Assembly (NCBI GenBank): GCA_030684395.1
Contig: JAUXTT010000042.1
Coordinates: forward strand, 62,001-126,000
Length of the DNA: 64,000 bases
Direction of reading: 5' to 3'
DNA from: Bacteroidota bacterium
GTDB lineage: Bacteria > Bacteroidota > Bacteroidia > B-17B0 > Aurantibacillaceae
Position 1 is the first letter of the stretch; every line of letters begins with the position of its first letter. Below, in pieces: positions 42,534 through 52,450 of this stretch. Position numbers and translations under genes: made by a program. The notes under the pieces were generated by a model. That model had not been told where the DNA came from and made no database searches. It was given only the letters and a program-made list of their open reading frames with translations.

Positions 42534-43796
42534 ATGATCAAACAACTATCTCTATTCATCGGTTTAACACTTACAGCAGCAAGCTTTGCTCAGGACATCG
42601 ACAACAACGATATTTCGTTTACTTATACACAATTACCCTTAACCCCTTTGAGTAAAACAATTAAGAATTATCAGGGCGTTATAGTTCAAAAATTTGAAGA
42701 CATTGTTAAGCAAAAACAAGAACTATATCTGGCAGAACTTGCTGCTGCCGAAACTGAATTTCAAAAAGCCAAAGAAGCACAAACACTTTTGCAGAAAATG
42801 GCTGATGATAAATATGCCAAAGATATGGAAGCGTGGAACAAAAAACCGATGGCAGAACAAATTTTATATTCTGCTCAAAAGCCACAACGCAGCATCATCC
42901 CTACTCCAACCAAAAGAGATGTTGCTAAACCCGAAATACCAAAAACATACGATGCACAGTTGTTAGCAGGCAAATACATTAAATTACAGGGATTCAATAA
43001 TGTGAACGATAATGCAGTTACCATTACAATTTCACTTTATGGTTTTAATTCTGAAAACCCTATCCTGAAAGAACGTATTGCACAAAAAGCTACTGCTGCA
43101 ACAAGCACTGTGCCTGCCAAGCCTGAAGTGAAAAAATATTATTACGCTATCAATTACAAACACATGATGTCGTATAAAATTGATGTTCCCGGGCAAGGTA
43201 CGGTTACCGAGCAATTCCCTGCGGAACTGGATAATTTTTCGGAATACAAAACAAATGAATTTGACAGTGTAAAATACCTCGTAACTAACTGGGAACAAAA
43301 CAAAAGCAAGATTCTGGAACAAATTCAGGATAAATCGGTTTTCGAAAATCTTGAGTACATTAATACAAAGATCAACGATAAATATGGTTTTATGAAAATG
43401 AACTATGCTACCTTGTTGAGTGTTGTTGATGAGAAAAAAGGATATCAGGATTACAAAGAAGCGTACGTTGCCGCTGAGAATGGGTACAAGGCAATTGGCT
43501 CGAGTGCAAATAAATCAGATGCATTTCCTGAACTAAGCAAAGCAATTGGTTTATGGGAAAATGCAATGAAGGAGTCGCAACCAAACAATAAAAAGGCTCG
43601 TGTTGACGGAGATGTAACGGAGATTACTATTCTTAACCTTATTGAAGCTTATATATGGAAAGATGACTATATCAATGCTAAAGCTTATATAGATAAGGTA
43701 AAAACACTTGACCCTTCTCGTAAAGGAAAAAGAAGATTGGAAAGAATGGAGCTTCTTTATAAATTAAATAAAGAACGTTTTGATGCTAATCAATAA
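42534..43796 (+). CDS. Exported hypothetical protein, TPR-like C-terminus
   Basis: 420 residues with a signal peptide (MIKQLSLFIGLTLTAASFAQ). The first half contains a charged helical segment (EDIVKQKQELYLAELAAAET) and a beta region around YYAINYKHMMSYKI. The last ~120 residues are helical, with TPR-like features (LNLIEAYIWKDDYINAKAYI, then DKVKTLDPSRKGKRR). No known domain is recognised for the whole. A strong terminator follows 15 nt after the stop codon. Confidence 0.65.
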   Translation: MIKQLSLFIGLTLTAASFAQDIDNNDISFTYTQLPLTPLSKTIKNYQGVIVQKFEDIVKQKQELYLAELAAAETEFQKAKEAQTLLQKMADDKYAKDMEAWNKKPMAEQILYSAQKPQRSIIPTPTKRDVAKPEIPKTYDAQLLAGKYIKLQGFNNVNDNAVTITISLYGFNSENPILKERIAQKATAATSTVPAKPEVKKYYYAINYKHMMSYKIDVPGQGTVTEQFPAELDNFSEYKTNEFDSVKYLVTNWEQNKSKILEQIQDKSVFENLEYINTKINDKYGFMKMNYATLLSVVDEKKGYQDYKEAYVAAENGYKAIGSSANKSDAFPELSKAIGLWENAMKESQPNNKKARVDGDVTEITILNLIEAYIWKDDYINAKAYIDKVKTLDPSRKGKRRLERMELLYKLNKERFDANQ

Positions 43797-43811
43797 TACA
43801 AAAAGATAAAA

Positions 43812-43850
43812 ACAAAAGGCTCGATTTTTACCGGGCCTTTTGTTTTTTTT
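43812..43850 (+). terminator. Rho-independent terminator
   Basis: ACAAAAGGC (43812-43820) pairs with GCCTTTTGT (43835-43843), followed by a run of seven T. Confidence 0.9.
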
Positions 43851-43927
43851 ATGAAAATAAGAAATAGTACCGGACATCGAATGCAAAAATACCCAGTAGC
43901 ACGTACTAAAAAGATATGTACAAAAGA

Positions 43928-43935
43928 TAAATTTG
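43928..43935 (+). promoter_or_regulatory. -7 element (TAAATTTG) of the OmpA-PD40 gene
   Basis: TAAATTTG fits TAnnTTTG, 20 nt before the ATG at 43956. Confidence 0.55.
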
Positions 43936-43955
43936 TTTTGTAAATATCTATTAGT

Positions 43956-45554
43956 ATGAATCTATTCAAAACACTCACACTGAGTCTTTCATTAAGCCTG
44001 GCAACATATCCGGCTAATGCACAGGAAACGCTGAAACACGAAAATCTTGGTTCCGGAGCCAATTCAACAGCGGATGAATTAAAACCCATTATTTCCGCTG
44101 ACGGGAAAACTCTTTATATGATCCGTAACGGTCATGCTCAAAACATGGCTACAGAAGATATTTGGTATTCAACGCTAAATACAGACGGAACCTGGAGCAA
44201 GGCTATGCATCCTCCAAGCCCGTTAAATCAGGGGAAAAATACTTCCGTTTGTAATGTATCGCCCGACGGAAACACTTTGATCGTGAAAGGTGCTTACGTA
44301 GATGATGAATACGAAGGTGCGGGATATTCTATTATCAAAAAAAATAAAAAAGGCAATTGGGGTGATCCAAAAAAACTTGATATTAAAAACTACAAAAAAT
44401 ATTCAGATGCTGCTTCTTGCATGGGAGCCTATTATTGTTCAGACGGGAAAACAATTCTGATCTATTTGTGTGATGAAAATGAAGGTGGAAAAGCAAACAT
44501 TTACGTTAGCCATTTGGTAGAAAAAGAAAAATGGTCGAAAGGTAAATCATTAAAAGATTTCGGAAAATTCTTAAGTAAAGCTGTAAATAACAATACCTGG
44601 ACTGAACCTGAAAAAATCGGTAATCTCAACACCAAAGAATACAGCGAAACTTATTGTTTTTTATCTTCTGACGGTGTAACACTTTATTTTGCAAGTGATC
44701 GTCCGGGCGGGCAAGGAGACCTGGATCTGTGGATGGCTAAACGTTTGGATGAAACCTGGAAAAACTGGAGCACACCTGTAAACCTGGGCCCAAAGGTAAA
44801 CTCTAAAGGAAGAGATGCTTATTATTGTGTGGATGCAAAAGCTGAATATGCATACATAGTTTCCGATCATAATTCTTTAGGAGGCGATGATATTGTAAAA
44901 ATTAAATTGACCGAAGAAATAAAACCAAACCCGGTTGTACTGATTTCAGGCAAGGTTTACAATTCAAAAACCAAAGAACCAATTGGAGCAGGAATTGAAT
45001 ACGAGAATTTAGTTGATGGTAAAAATGCAGGTTATGCAAACTCCAACTCAGTAACCGGAGAATATAAAATTGTATTACCGTATGGAAAAAATTATGGGTT
45101 TCAAGGGTCGGCAGATAAATTTATTCCTGTTTCTGATAACTTGGATCTTACCAATGTTGCAGCTTATCAGGAGATAACCAGAGATCTTTACCTTGTTCCA
45201 TTGGAAGTTGGCTCTACCATTCGTTTGAATAATATTTTCTTTGATTTTGGTAAAGCAACCTTACGACCTGAATCATTTCCGGAGCTAGATCGTTTGGTAA
45301 GCTACATGGCTGATAACAAAGGAATGGAAATTGAACTTTCGGGGCATACGGATAATGTGGGATCAGCTGATGCAAACCTAAAACTATCCGATGAAAGGGC
45401 AAAAGCAGTAACAGAGTATATTGTTGCGCAAGGCATCAAAGCTGAACGAATTAAAGCATTAGGTTATGGTGAAACAAAACCGGTAGCTTCAAACGACAAT
45501 GACGAAGGTAAACAATTGAACCGAAGAGTTGAATTTACTATTTTGAAGAATTAA
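43956..45554 (+). CDS. OmpA-family protein with WD40-like (PD40) repeats
   Basis: 532 residues. Signal peptide, then several PD40/TolB-like beta-propeller blades (for example ELKPIISADGKTLYMIRNGH, CFLSSDGVTLYFASDRPGG), a carboxypeptidase-regulatory-like domain (about 325-410; VLISGKVYNSKTKEPIGAGI) and a C-terminal OmpA/MotB domain (NIFFDFGKATLRPESFPELD to ERIKALGYGETKP and LNRRVEFTI) that binds peptidoglycan. It is anchored to the cell wall in the periplasm or outer membrane. Similar proteins are components of Bacteroidota gliding/T9SS envelope complexes, but which one is not certain. A 143-bp nested palindrome follows the gene. Confidence 0.9.
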   Translation: MNLFKTLTLSLSLSLATYPANAQETLKHENLGSGANSTADELKPIISADGKTLYMIRNGHAQNMATEDIWYSTLNTDGTWSKAMHPPSPLNQGKNTSVCNVSPDGNTLIVKGAYVDDEYEGAGYSIIKKNKKGNWGDPKKLDIKNYKKYSDAASCMGAYYCSDGKTILIYLCDENEGGKANIYVSHLVEKEKWSKGKSLKDFGKFLSKAVNNNTWTEPEKIGNLNTKEYSETYCFLSSDGVTLYFASDRPGGQGDLDLWMAKRLDETWKNWSTPVNLGPKVNSKGRDAYYCVDAKAEYAYIVSDHNSLGGDDIVKIKLTEEIKPNPVVLISGKVYNSKTKEPIGAGIEYENLVDGKNAGYANSNSVTGEYKIVLPYGKNYGFQGSADKFIPVSDNLDLTNVAAYQEITRDLYLVPLEVGSTIRLNNIFFDFGKATLRPESFPELDRLVSYMADNKGMEIELSGHTDNVGSADANLKLSDERAKAVTEYIVAQGIKAERIKALGYGETKPVASNDNDEGKQLNRRVEFTILKN

Positions 45555-45570
45555 AGTAAACTAATTTCAT

Positions 45571-45713
45571 AAAAACGAGGCTGTCTCAAAAGTCATTTTT
45601 CTTCCCAAATGTCACTTCGAGCGAAGTCGAGAAGTGTTGATTATCAGAGTGCCTGGTTCTCGACTTCGCTCGAACTGACACTCATAGTGGACTTTTGAGA
45701 CAACCTCGTTTTT
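45571..45713. repeat. 143-bp nested double palindrome after the OmpA gene
   Basis: Outer arms 45571-45594 and 45690-45713 match at 23 of 24 positions and contain GAGGCTGTCTCAAAAGTC. Inner arms 45610-45633 and 45657-45680 match at 23 of 24 and contain the TCGAGCGAAGTCGA core. The right outer arm ends in a run of T, so it can serve as terminator for the plus-strand gene. The rest of the ~380-bp gap to 45931 shows no gene. Confidence 0.9.
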
Positions 45714-45931
45714 TATTCTACTCTATGATAAATTTATCAAGTATTTGCTAACGATCTCCTATCGTGAAAATTAAGAAACAGATTCCTTTTTAATCCATGG
45801 ATTATATTTTCTTTTTATTTGCAGTATCAATTGATGGTAATGCTGTAAAATAGAATAAATTTTAAACATCCATAACGGGATATACAAAATAATTAGAGAG
45901 TTGTTAAAAGATCAGCCGCAAAAATTCTTTA

Positions 45932-46876
45932 TTAGAACTTGGCTCTTGTTTTCTTACGTTTTTTAGTTTTAAGGATATAGCCAACTTTTATCTCAAGGGC
46001 CATATAAGAATCTAACTGTTTATCTCCTCTTTGCGCTCCGGTGCCATCAGAATTTGGCATTGTTGCCGTTGGAATAACACCTTTACTTGGATCTGCCAAT
46101 GCAACAGCAACGGGACCTTTGTATTGAAATAATAATTCAGGGTCAAAATAAGTACCGTGAACATCGTCAATATAATCAGTAAACGTTTTACGGAAATTAT
46201 ATTCTAAACCAATTGTCCATTGTTTAGACAAAGATAAACGGTATCCCATACCCATTGGTATAGAAACCGACACACGTTTGTATTTTTTCGGTCCGCCCGG
46301 CAATCCCTGTCCTTCTGTTGATAATGGCTGTAGAGCATACCATTGATCATTGTATTGAGCCTTAGGGTTAAAATAAAAAGCCCCCACCCCACCAAAGAAA
46401 TAAATATAATGAGAATTGGATTTATACCTTCTCTTTCTTGTGTTTTTAATGTGGTAACGATTACCGCCTTTGTTAATATAAATCGCAAATTCCAAATTGG
46501 TAGATAATTCAACCAAGTCAGTCCTAAAACTTAAATTTCTATTATTACGAAAAATTTCTTCTGTAAGAGCGTCCTTACCCCAAAGACGCATGTAGTTAAG
46601 GTCTGATCTCCAACCCCAATGCTTTGCTAAGCGGTATCTGTAACCTGCGGTAACTGAAGGTCGTGTAAGCGACATTTCCAAATCAGCGTAACTATAGTCC
46701 TTTCCTATCTGATTTTTACCTCCTAAGTCGCCTAAAAAATTACCTGCTCCGCCCCCAAAATAAACCTCATGCCTCTGTTTTTTCCACGAATTGGACGACA
46801 TAAAGTACTGAGCCTTTAATCCGGAAGAGAGAAATAAGATTCCTATAAATATGAGTAAATATGTACTTCTTAACAT
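45932..46876 (-). CDS. Outer-membrane beta-barrel protein (DUF6089-like)
   Basis: 314 residues from MLRSTYLLIFIGILFLSSGL (46876). After the signal peptide, beta strands begin HEVYFGGGAGNFLGDLGGKN, a start typical of Bacteroidota barrels of the DUF6089 type, with TAGYRYRLAKHWGWRSDLNY and GMGYRLSLSKQWTIGLEYNF strands. The end is basic (KTKKRKKTRAKF) and does not finish with a canonical barrel signal. It lies 262 bp downstream of a T9SS type B protein and is transcribed the same way; a PorP/SprF-like assisting role is possible but unproven. Confidence 0.75.
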   Translation of the reverse strand: MLRSTYLLIFIGILFLSSGLKAQYFMSSNSWKKQRHEVYFGGGAGNFLGDLGGKNQIGKDYSYADLEMSLTRPSVTAGYRYRLAKHWGWRSDLNYMRLWGKDALTEEIFRNNRNLSFRTDLVELSTNLEFAIYINKGGNRYHIKNTRKRRYKSNSHYIYFFGGVGAFYFNPKAQYNDQWYALQPLSTEGQGLPGGPKKYKRVSVSIPMGMGYRLSLSKQWTIGLEYNFRKTFTDYIDDVHGTYFDPELLFQYKGPVAVALADPSKGVIPTATMPNSDGTGAQRGDKQLDSYMALEIKVGYILKTKKRKKTRAKF

Positions 46877-47138
46877 GTGTTTAAAAGGTAAGGATAAAGT
46901 AAATACAACAAAAGCTTGCAAATATAAAAGAACTTATCCAAAAAGTAAGTTTTTGTATCTGATGTACTTCTGTAATCCGGTAATTTTTGATTTTGTTAAT
47001 AATCCGAGTCATATGTTAAATAAGCACTAAAAGGTCATTAAATCGTATAGTAAATTTAACTATTATCCACTTGCCTGACAATTTTTTTTAGACAAAACTT
47101 CTTTTTGAACTGACAAACTCCATACCATTTAGTTAACG

Positions 47139-50100
47139 TTATTTTACAAGTAAAACATAACCTTCGTTGGAATAATCCTTACCATCAATCCCTTTTGCCT
47201 TCATAATATAAAAATAAGTCCCTTCACTCACATCAGGAGAAGGTGTCCATTTATCAGTAACACTCTTCAAATCAGCTACGTGAGATCCCCATCTGTTAAA
47301 TATGGCACAACTAAACTCATTTATACCATAACTTTTAACTCCAAAAAAGTCATTCAGGTCGTCTCCATTGGGGCTAAATACATTTGGAACCACAACAGCA
47401 ATTTCCTGCGCCAATACAATAATTTCCACGGTAGTAGAGTTTGAGCAATAGTTTAAGCTATTTACTCCTAATAAATAAGCCGTATAAGTGCCTGGAGTGG
47501 TATAATACTGATTAAGATCCGCAACAGGATTATAAACGGTTGTTGCCAAAGTATCTCCATTGCCAAAAAGCCAGTAGTAGGAATTGGCTCCGGAAGAAGT
47601 ATTGGTAAATTGAACCTGAAGTGGGGCTATTCCAATAGTTGTGTCAGCTTCAAAAGATATGCTAATAGAAGCTGAACCAATGGTTATTGGCGTTGTAGTG
47701 CTTCCACATGAATTAGTAACTGTTAATGAGTATGTTCCGGCTGTAGCTATAGTAACAATAGTATCTGTAGACAATACACTACCAATGTTATTTACCCATG
47801 AATAAGTATAACCTGATGTAGAATCAATAGAAAGTTGAGTTTGATAGCCATTACAAATGGTAGGTGTGCCGAAAATCTGTCCAATTACCGGTCCGGGTGC
47901 TGCTGATACATTTATCAATGTTGAGTTAACGCAACCAAATGCGTCTGTTCCGGTAACGCTATACGTACCGGTTGTTGCCACACTTATTGGGTTTGTAGTT
48001 TCAGTAGTGCTCCAAACATAAGAGGATGCACCACTAGCCAAAAGATCTATAGCCGCAGATCCACAAATGGTAGTGTCTCCGTTTATTTTATTAAGAATTT
48101 CTATAATTGGCAAATCATGTACTACAGCATTAATAGTGTTAACCGTTTCGCAGCCATTGCCATCAGTACCGGTAACTGTATAAGTGGTAGATCCTGCAGA
48201 GCTTGCCGGAACCGAAACAGAGTTCCCGGAAGAAATAGTGCCATTGTCCCATGAATAGGTCAGGTTAGAATTGTCGGTAGATAAAGTACCTGCAACACCT
48301 AAACAAAAATCATTTGCTGAAAAACCAAAAACAGGGTTTGCAAGGATGGTAGCCACTACAGTTACGGTATCATCACAACCATTTTGATCTACACCAACTA
48401 CTGTATAAGTGGTTGCTCCAACTGTTAATGAATTAACAGGAAAAGTACTTCCTGTTCCTGCACCATTGTTCCATGAATAAACAATATTGGGATCAGAAGA
48501 GCTAGCTGTTAATCCTGCTATTGAACTATTTAAACAAAATTGATCGTCATTTGAACTAATTACCGGCTCAGGGTGAACAGTTATAGCAAAAGAAGCAGAG
48601 GTTGAATCACAACCATTGAGATCCAATACATACAATGAGTAATTACCTGGTTGATTTGCAGAAAATGTTGAGGCAGTTGCTCCTGCTATATTACTTGCAT
48701 TCAGCAACCATTGGTAAGAAACTCCCGAAGTTGGGTTACCGTCTAAAACAATAAAATTTCCTGTACACATAGCCGATGAATCACTGGTAATCTGCGGATC
48801 AGGGCGTGGATTAAATGTTGCACTTACAGTTGAAGTTGCAACACAGGCATCCACTGTAACGGAAACAGTGTAAACACCAACATTAACACTGCTTGCATCA
48901 CTTACTGTTATAGATGTAAGATCAACTCCGGTTTGAGTTGGAACCCCTGTAGCTGCCCATGAATAAGTTGCTCCTGCCAAATCATTATTAACCGACAAAC
49001 TAAATGTACTTCCTTCACATACACTTGGTGCCTGATCAAATGTAGCGGCAGCCGGGGGTAATGTAGCATTTACGGTTGTTGAAGAAGAATCTTTACACCC
49101 ATTTGCGTCAATAGCCACTAAATAATAAGTACCGGCACCCACATTTAATAAAGTAGAATCAGAAGATAAGGAGGTTCCGGAGCCATTGGTCCATTGATAA
49201 GTAAAAGGAGCTGAACCCGACGCTGAGGCCAGTGTTATTGAACCATTAGTTAATCCACATCCTGCATCTGTATTAACAACAGGTGATAATGTTACATTTA
49301 CTACAGGCAGAGCATTTACAGAAACTGTTGTAACAGCCGACAATGAATCGCAACCTGTATTGGTAACCATTACCTGATAATTTCCGGCAGTTGTTGCTGA
49401 ATAGGTAGCAGCAGTTTCTCCACCAATTGGGCTTCCATTTAAATACCATTGATAAGTATTACCGGTTGAAGGTGATGAAGTGGATGCATCTAAAACTGTA
49501 TTTGTTCCGGCACAAAAAGAAAGTGTTCCGGTAATAGTTGGAATTGGTTTGGTTTTTATAGTAATAGTAGTGTCGGCAGAATTTCCGCAGCCTCCACTAA
49601 TAACAGTTACATTATATGGTCCTGCTGTTGCTGTATCCAAAACCAACGAAGTAAGATCTACTCCATTTTGCAAGGTATCAGTTCCTAAGGTCCAGATATA
49701 AGTTGCTCCAACCGTAATAGATCCGGGTGTTAAACTTAAAGTTGCCCCGGTTCCTTCACACACAGGGTTAATTGCAGCAAATACAGGAATCGTTGGACCA
49801 CCCAAAGTTGGAATAGTAAATGAAGTGGAGTCTTTACAACCTGTAGCTATTTCAGTTGCTACCAAATAATAAACTCCTCCGGTTGTATCTGTTAATATTG
49901 AATCCATTGGTGTGATAATACCGCCGTTTGATGCAGTCCAGTAATAAGTATAATTTGTACCGTTAGTACCAGTTGCTCCAACACCCGAAATATCACCATC
50001 GGCTAAACCACAGGTTGCAGGAGTAATAGTTAATCCTGTTGAATTAAAAGTTGGTAAAGCATTTATTACAACAGTAGTTGTGGTCGTATTTTGACAAGTG

Positions 50101-52445
50101 TTATTATCCGTAACAGTTAATGAATAAGTTCCCGCATCAGCAGTGCTTGCGTTAGCTATAAATGGATTTTGGATGGAACTTGAAAAAGAATTCGGACCTG
50201 CCCAGCTATAAGAGAAGCCTGTTGTTAAAGTCTCACTTAAATGAATTGAATCTTTAGCGCAATAAGCTCCTGAGTTAGTTGCATTAATCACCGGTAAATC
50301 ATTTACAGTAACCGAAAAAGTTGCCTGTGTAGTAGAGCAGGAATTAGTAACATCAACTGTATATTCAGTACTTGTTGTTGGATTTACAGTAATAGTATTT
50401 GTAGTTGCAGTAGTATTCCACAAATAAGATGTGCCACCGCTTGCAGTTAATGTGATTGGTGATCCATTACAAACAGTTGCACTTGCAATATCAGCTGTAA
50501 CAGTTGGTGTTGGTGCCGGGTTAATTGTTATTATTAAACTATCCCTGATAAATGATCCACAACTTGTATTAAGTTGTAAATAAATTTTAATTGTACCACT
50601 TGTTTCAGCAACTCCGGGTGTGTAATTAGTTGCTAATGATCCTGGCGCGCTAAAAACACCGGTACCGCCTGACCATGCCAATGATGTATACTGACTCGAC
50701 GTAGAACCGGATAAACTTACTGTTCCGTTAAAACATACTGAAACGTCTGCTCCCGCCTCTATGTCTAAAGGTACAAAAGGAGCCTGACAACCTCTGTTCA
50801 CATAAGTTGCAGTTCCCGCAGGATCAAATTCTACAGCCCCGCCATCTTGCCCTCCGATATTTCCGTTTTGCATGGTAAGAAGCGACTTATCATAAGAAAC
50901 AACATCAGTACATGAAGCAGGGTTACTGAATGTCATTGACAGCGTTCTTATTCCTGTTCCTGAACTGTAGTTCCCAAAATGCCCCAAGGTGTTACCTGCG
51001 CATTGAAAGATCATATAAATTGTATCGTTCAAATTTTGAAAACTTTGAGCAAGTGGATTAAACAAGGTACTTGTTACCAAAATAACTTCTGCACCTGCCG
51101 GTAATATTCCCGCAATAGGTTCTTTTACAAAACCACATCCTAAAATAGTAGAATTAATAGTTGCTACTCCATTTGCGGTTGTCGCATCCTGGCATATATT
51201 TAAATAAGGGTTACTTGGCCAGTTAACAGTAAGGTCAGCTACATTTAAAGGTGTGTTACCTACTTTAAAACGAACCATTTCGTTTTGGCCTTCGTTGCCA
51301 CCATCACATCCATCAACTAAAATACTTTCTATTTCGAAACAAGTAGCAGGTGTTCCTGTGGTTGTTATAGACCCTGCTAACTCTACTAAGTTGTAACACG
51401 GACTTCCACCATTAGGATCATATTCATAAACTGCAAAGAAATAGGTTGTACCTGAGTTTAAACCTGTAACAGTAACAGAAGTTCCGGTTCCGTCATATAC
51501 AACATAATTACCTGTTCCTAACTGGGTACCTAAAGAATAAACACTGTTTGCTGTATAAGTAGATCCGCTTGTAGGATCTGTATTAACAGAAGAAGATTGA
51601 TGAATAAGCACTATTGCATTTCCGCCGTTACCTGCTGTCCAGCTAATTGTTGCAGAAGAATTTGTAATTGAACTGCTCGCAAAAACACTTGCTTGTGTTG
51701 ATGGAGGAGTACATGGAGCTGTAGTATTCCAGGTTATGCTCACATCATCAATACCTAAACCGTGATCGGTTCCTGTATGATCGGGATCTTCCCATTTTAT
51801 CATTATAAAACTACCATCGGGCACATTAACTCCTGAAATACTCCCTGTTAATGCAGTTCTGTTTGCTGCTAAATCACCATCTAAAGCTCCTGCTGCACCT
51901 GAATTTATAGGTGAAGAAAAATCTATTCCGGTTATTTGTGTCCAACCTGTATTGGTATTAGGAGTTAGAGCTGTAATAGCGCTTGCAGAAACCTTATACC
52001 ACAAAGTAATTGTGTTTACATTTCCTGCACCCGAGTTTCTCCACTGCTCACCAACATAATCAATATTCATTGAGGTAACAATAGCACCCGTATTATTTTG
52101 CAATTGAACACCGTGTGCAAAACTACCTGCTGTTGCATTACTTGAACCTAATGCCCCAATTGCTCTTTCTGTTGTTGTTCCTGTACCGAAACTGTATAAA
52201 TTACCTCCGGTTGCTGTTCCGGCTGTAGCCGCTATAGTATTTCCGGTTCCTGTTCTTTGGGAATACCAGTTCGCAATATTGGAATTATCTGCCCATACTG
52301 TTGTAGTGCCTGTTGTAGGCAAGGTATTAAAATCCTGCGTGTAAGTACCACTTGCAGTAACCATTGAATAGGCTTGTGAAAAAGCCTTATTACCCAATAC
52401 CATTGCACAAAGCAAACCTAGTGTTAACTTGTAGTTTAATTTCAT
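47139..52445 (-). CDS. Giant T9SS type B surface adhesin with FN3, Ig/PKD and SprB-like repeats
   Basis: 1768 residues with a signal peptide (YKLTLGLLCAMVLGNKAFSQ). An N-terminal jelly-roll segment (about 25-240) is followed by a fibronectin type III domain (about 240-350), an LTD-like region (about 365-550), then about twelve Ig/PKD/SprB-like repeats with short ASGGTSYLWNTTATTNTITV-type and GTYYLVAIDANGCKDSS-type motifs. A PKD domain precedes the C-terminal ~85-residue CHU_C domain (PNVFSPNGDDLNDFFGVKSY to FNRWGSHVADLKSVTDKW), the type B T9SS signal. Composition is rich in Thr, Ser, Asn and Gly and poor in Lys. It is likely exposed on the surface and might mediate adhesion or gliding; no enzymatic domain was seen. 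Confidence 0.9.
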   Translation of the reverse strand: MKLNYKLTLGLLCAMVLGNKAFSQAYSMVTASGTYTQDFNTLPTTGTTTVWADNSNIANWYSQRTGTGNTIAATAGTATGGNLYSFGTGTTTERAIGALGSSNATAGSFAHGVQLQNNTGAIVTSMNIDYVGEQWRNSGAGNVNTITLWYKVSASAITALTPNTNTGWTQITGIDFSSPINSGAAGALDGDLAANRTALTGSISGVNVPDGSFIMIKWEDPDHTGTDHGLGIDDVSITWNTTAPCTPPSTQASVFASSSITNSSATISWTAGNGGNAIVLIHQSSSVNTDPTSGSTYTANSVYSLGTQLGTGNYVVYDGTGTSVTVTGLNSGTTYFFAVYEYDPNGGSPCYNLVELAGSITTTGTPATCFEIESILVDGCDGGNEGQNEMVRFKVGNTPLNVADLTVNWPSNPYLNICQDATTANGVATINSTILGCGFVKEPIAGILPAGAEVILVTSTLFNPLAQSFQNLNDTIYMIFQCAGNTLGHFGNYSSGTGIRTLSMTFSNPASCTDVVSYDKSLLTMQNGNIGGQDGGAVEFDPAGTATYVNRGCQAPFVPLDIEAGADVSVCFNGTVSLSGSTSSQYTSLAWSGGTGVFSAPGSLATNYTPGVAETSGTIKIYLQLNTSCGSFIRDSLIITINPAPTPTVTADIASATVCNGSPITLTASGGTSYLWNTTATTNTITVNPTTSTEYTVDVTNSCSTTQATFSVTVNDLPVINATNSGAYCAKDSIHLSETLTTGFSYSWAGPNSFSSSIQNPFIANASTADAGTYSLTVTDNNTCQNTTTTTVVINALPTFNSTGLTITPATCGLADGDISGVGATGTNGTNYTYYWTASNGGIITPMDSILTDTTGGVYYLVATEIATGCKDSTSFTIPTLGGPTIPVFAAINPVCEGTGATLSLTPGSITVGATYIWTLGTDTLQNGVDLTSLVLDTATAGPYNVTVISGGCGNSADTTITIKTKPIPTITGTLSFCAGTNTVLDASTSSPSTGNTYQWYLNGSPIGGETAATYSATTAGNYQVMVTNTGCDSLSAVTTVSVNALPVVNVTLSPVVNTDAGCGLTNGSITLASASGSAPFTYQWTNGSGTSLSSDSTLLNVGAGTYYLVAIDANGCKDSSSTTVNATLPPAAATFDQAPSVCEGSTFSLSVNNDLAGATYSWAATGVPTQTGVDLTSITVSDASSVNVGVYTVSVTVDACVATSTVSATFNPRPDPQITSDSSAMCTGNFIVLDGNPTSGVSYQWLLNASNIAGATASTFSANQPGNYSLYVLDLNGCDSTSASFAITVHPEPVISSNDDQFCLNSSIAGLTASSSDPNIVYSWNNGAGTGSTFPVNSLTVGATTYTVVGVDQNGCDDTVTVVATILANPVFGFSANDFCLGVAGTLSTDNSNLTYSWDNGTISSGNSVSVPASSAGSTTYTVTGTDGNGCETVNTINAVVHDLPIIEILNKINGDTTICGSAAIDLLASGASSYVWSTTETTNPISVATTGTYSVTGTDAFGCVNSTLINVSAAPGPVIGQIFGTPTICNGYQTQLSIDSTSGYTYSWVNNIGSVLSTDTIVTIATAGTYSLTVTNSCGSTTTPITIGSASISISFEADTTIGIAPLQVQFTNTSSGANSYYWLFGNGDTLATTVYNPVADLNQYYTTPGTYTAYLLGVNSLNYCSNSTTVEIIVLAQEIAVVVPNVFSPNGDDLNDFFGVKSYGINEFSCAIFNRWGSHVADLKSVTDKWTPSPDVSEGTYFYIMKAKGIDGKDYSNEGYVLLVK

Positions 52446-52450
52446 AAAAT

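Noticed and set aside
45571-45713. Possible insertion sequence or MITE with target duplications
   Set aside because: No transposase and no clear flanking direct repeat; described as a nested palindrome instead.
46204-46512. A 102-codon minus-strand frame
   Set aside because: Lies in another frame inside the barrel protein gene, without a signal or domain.
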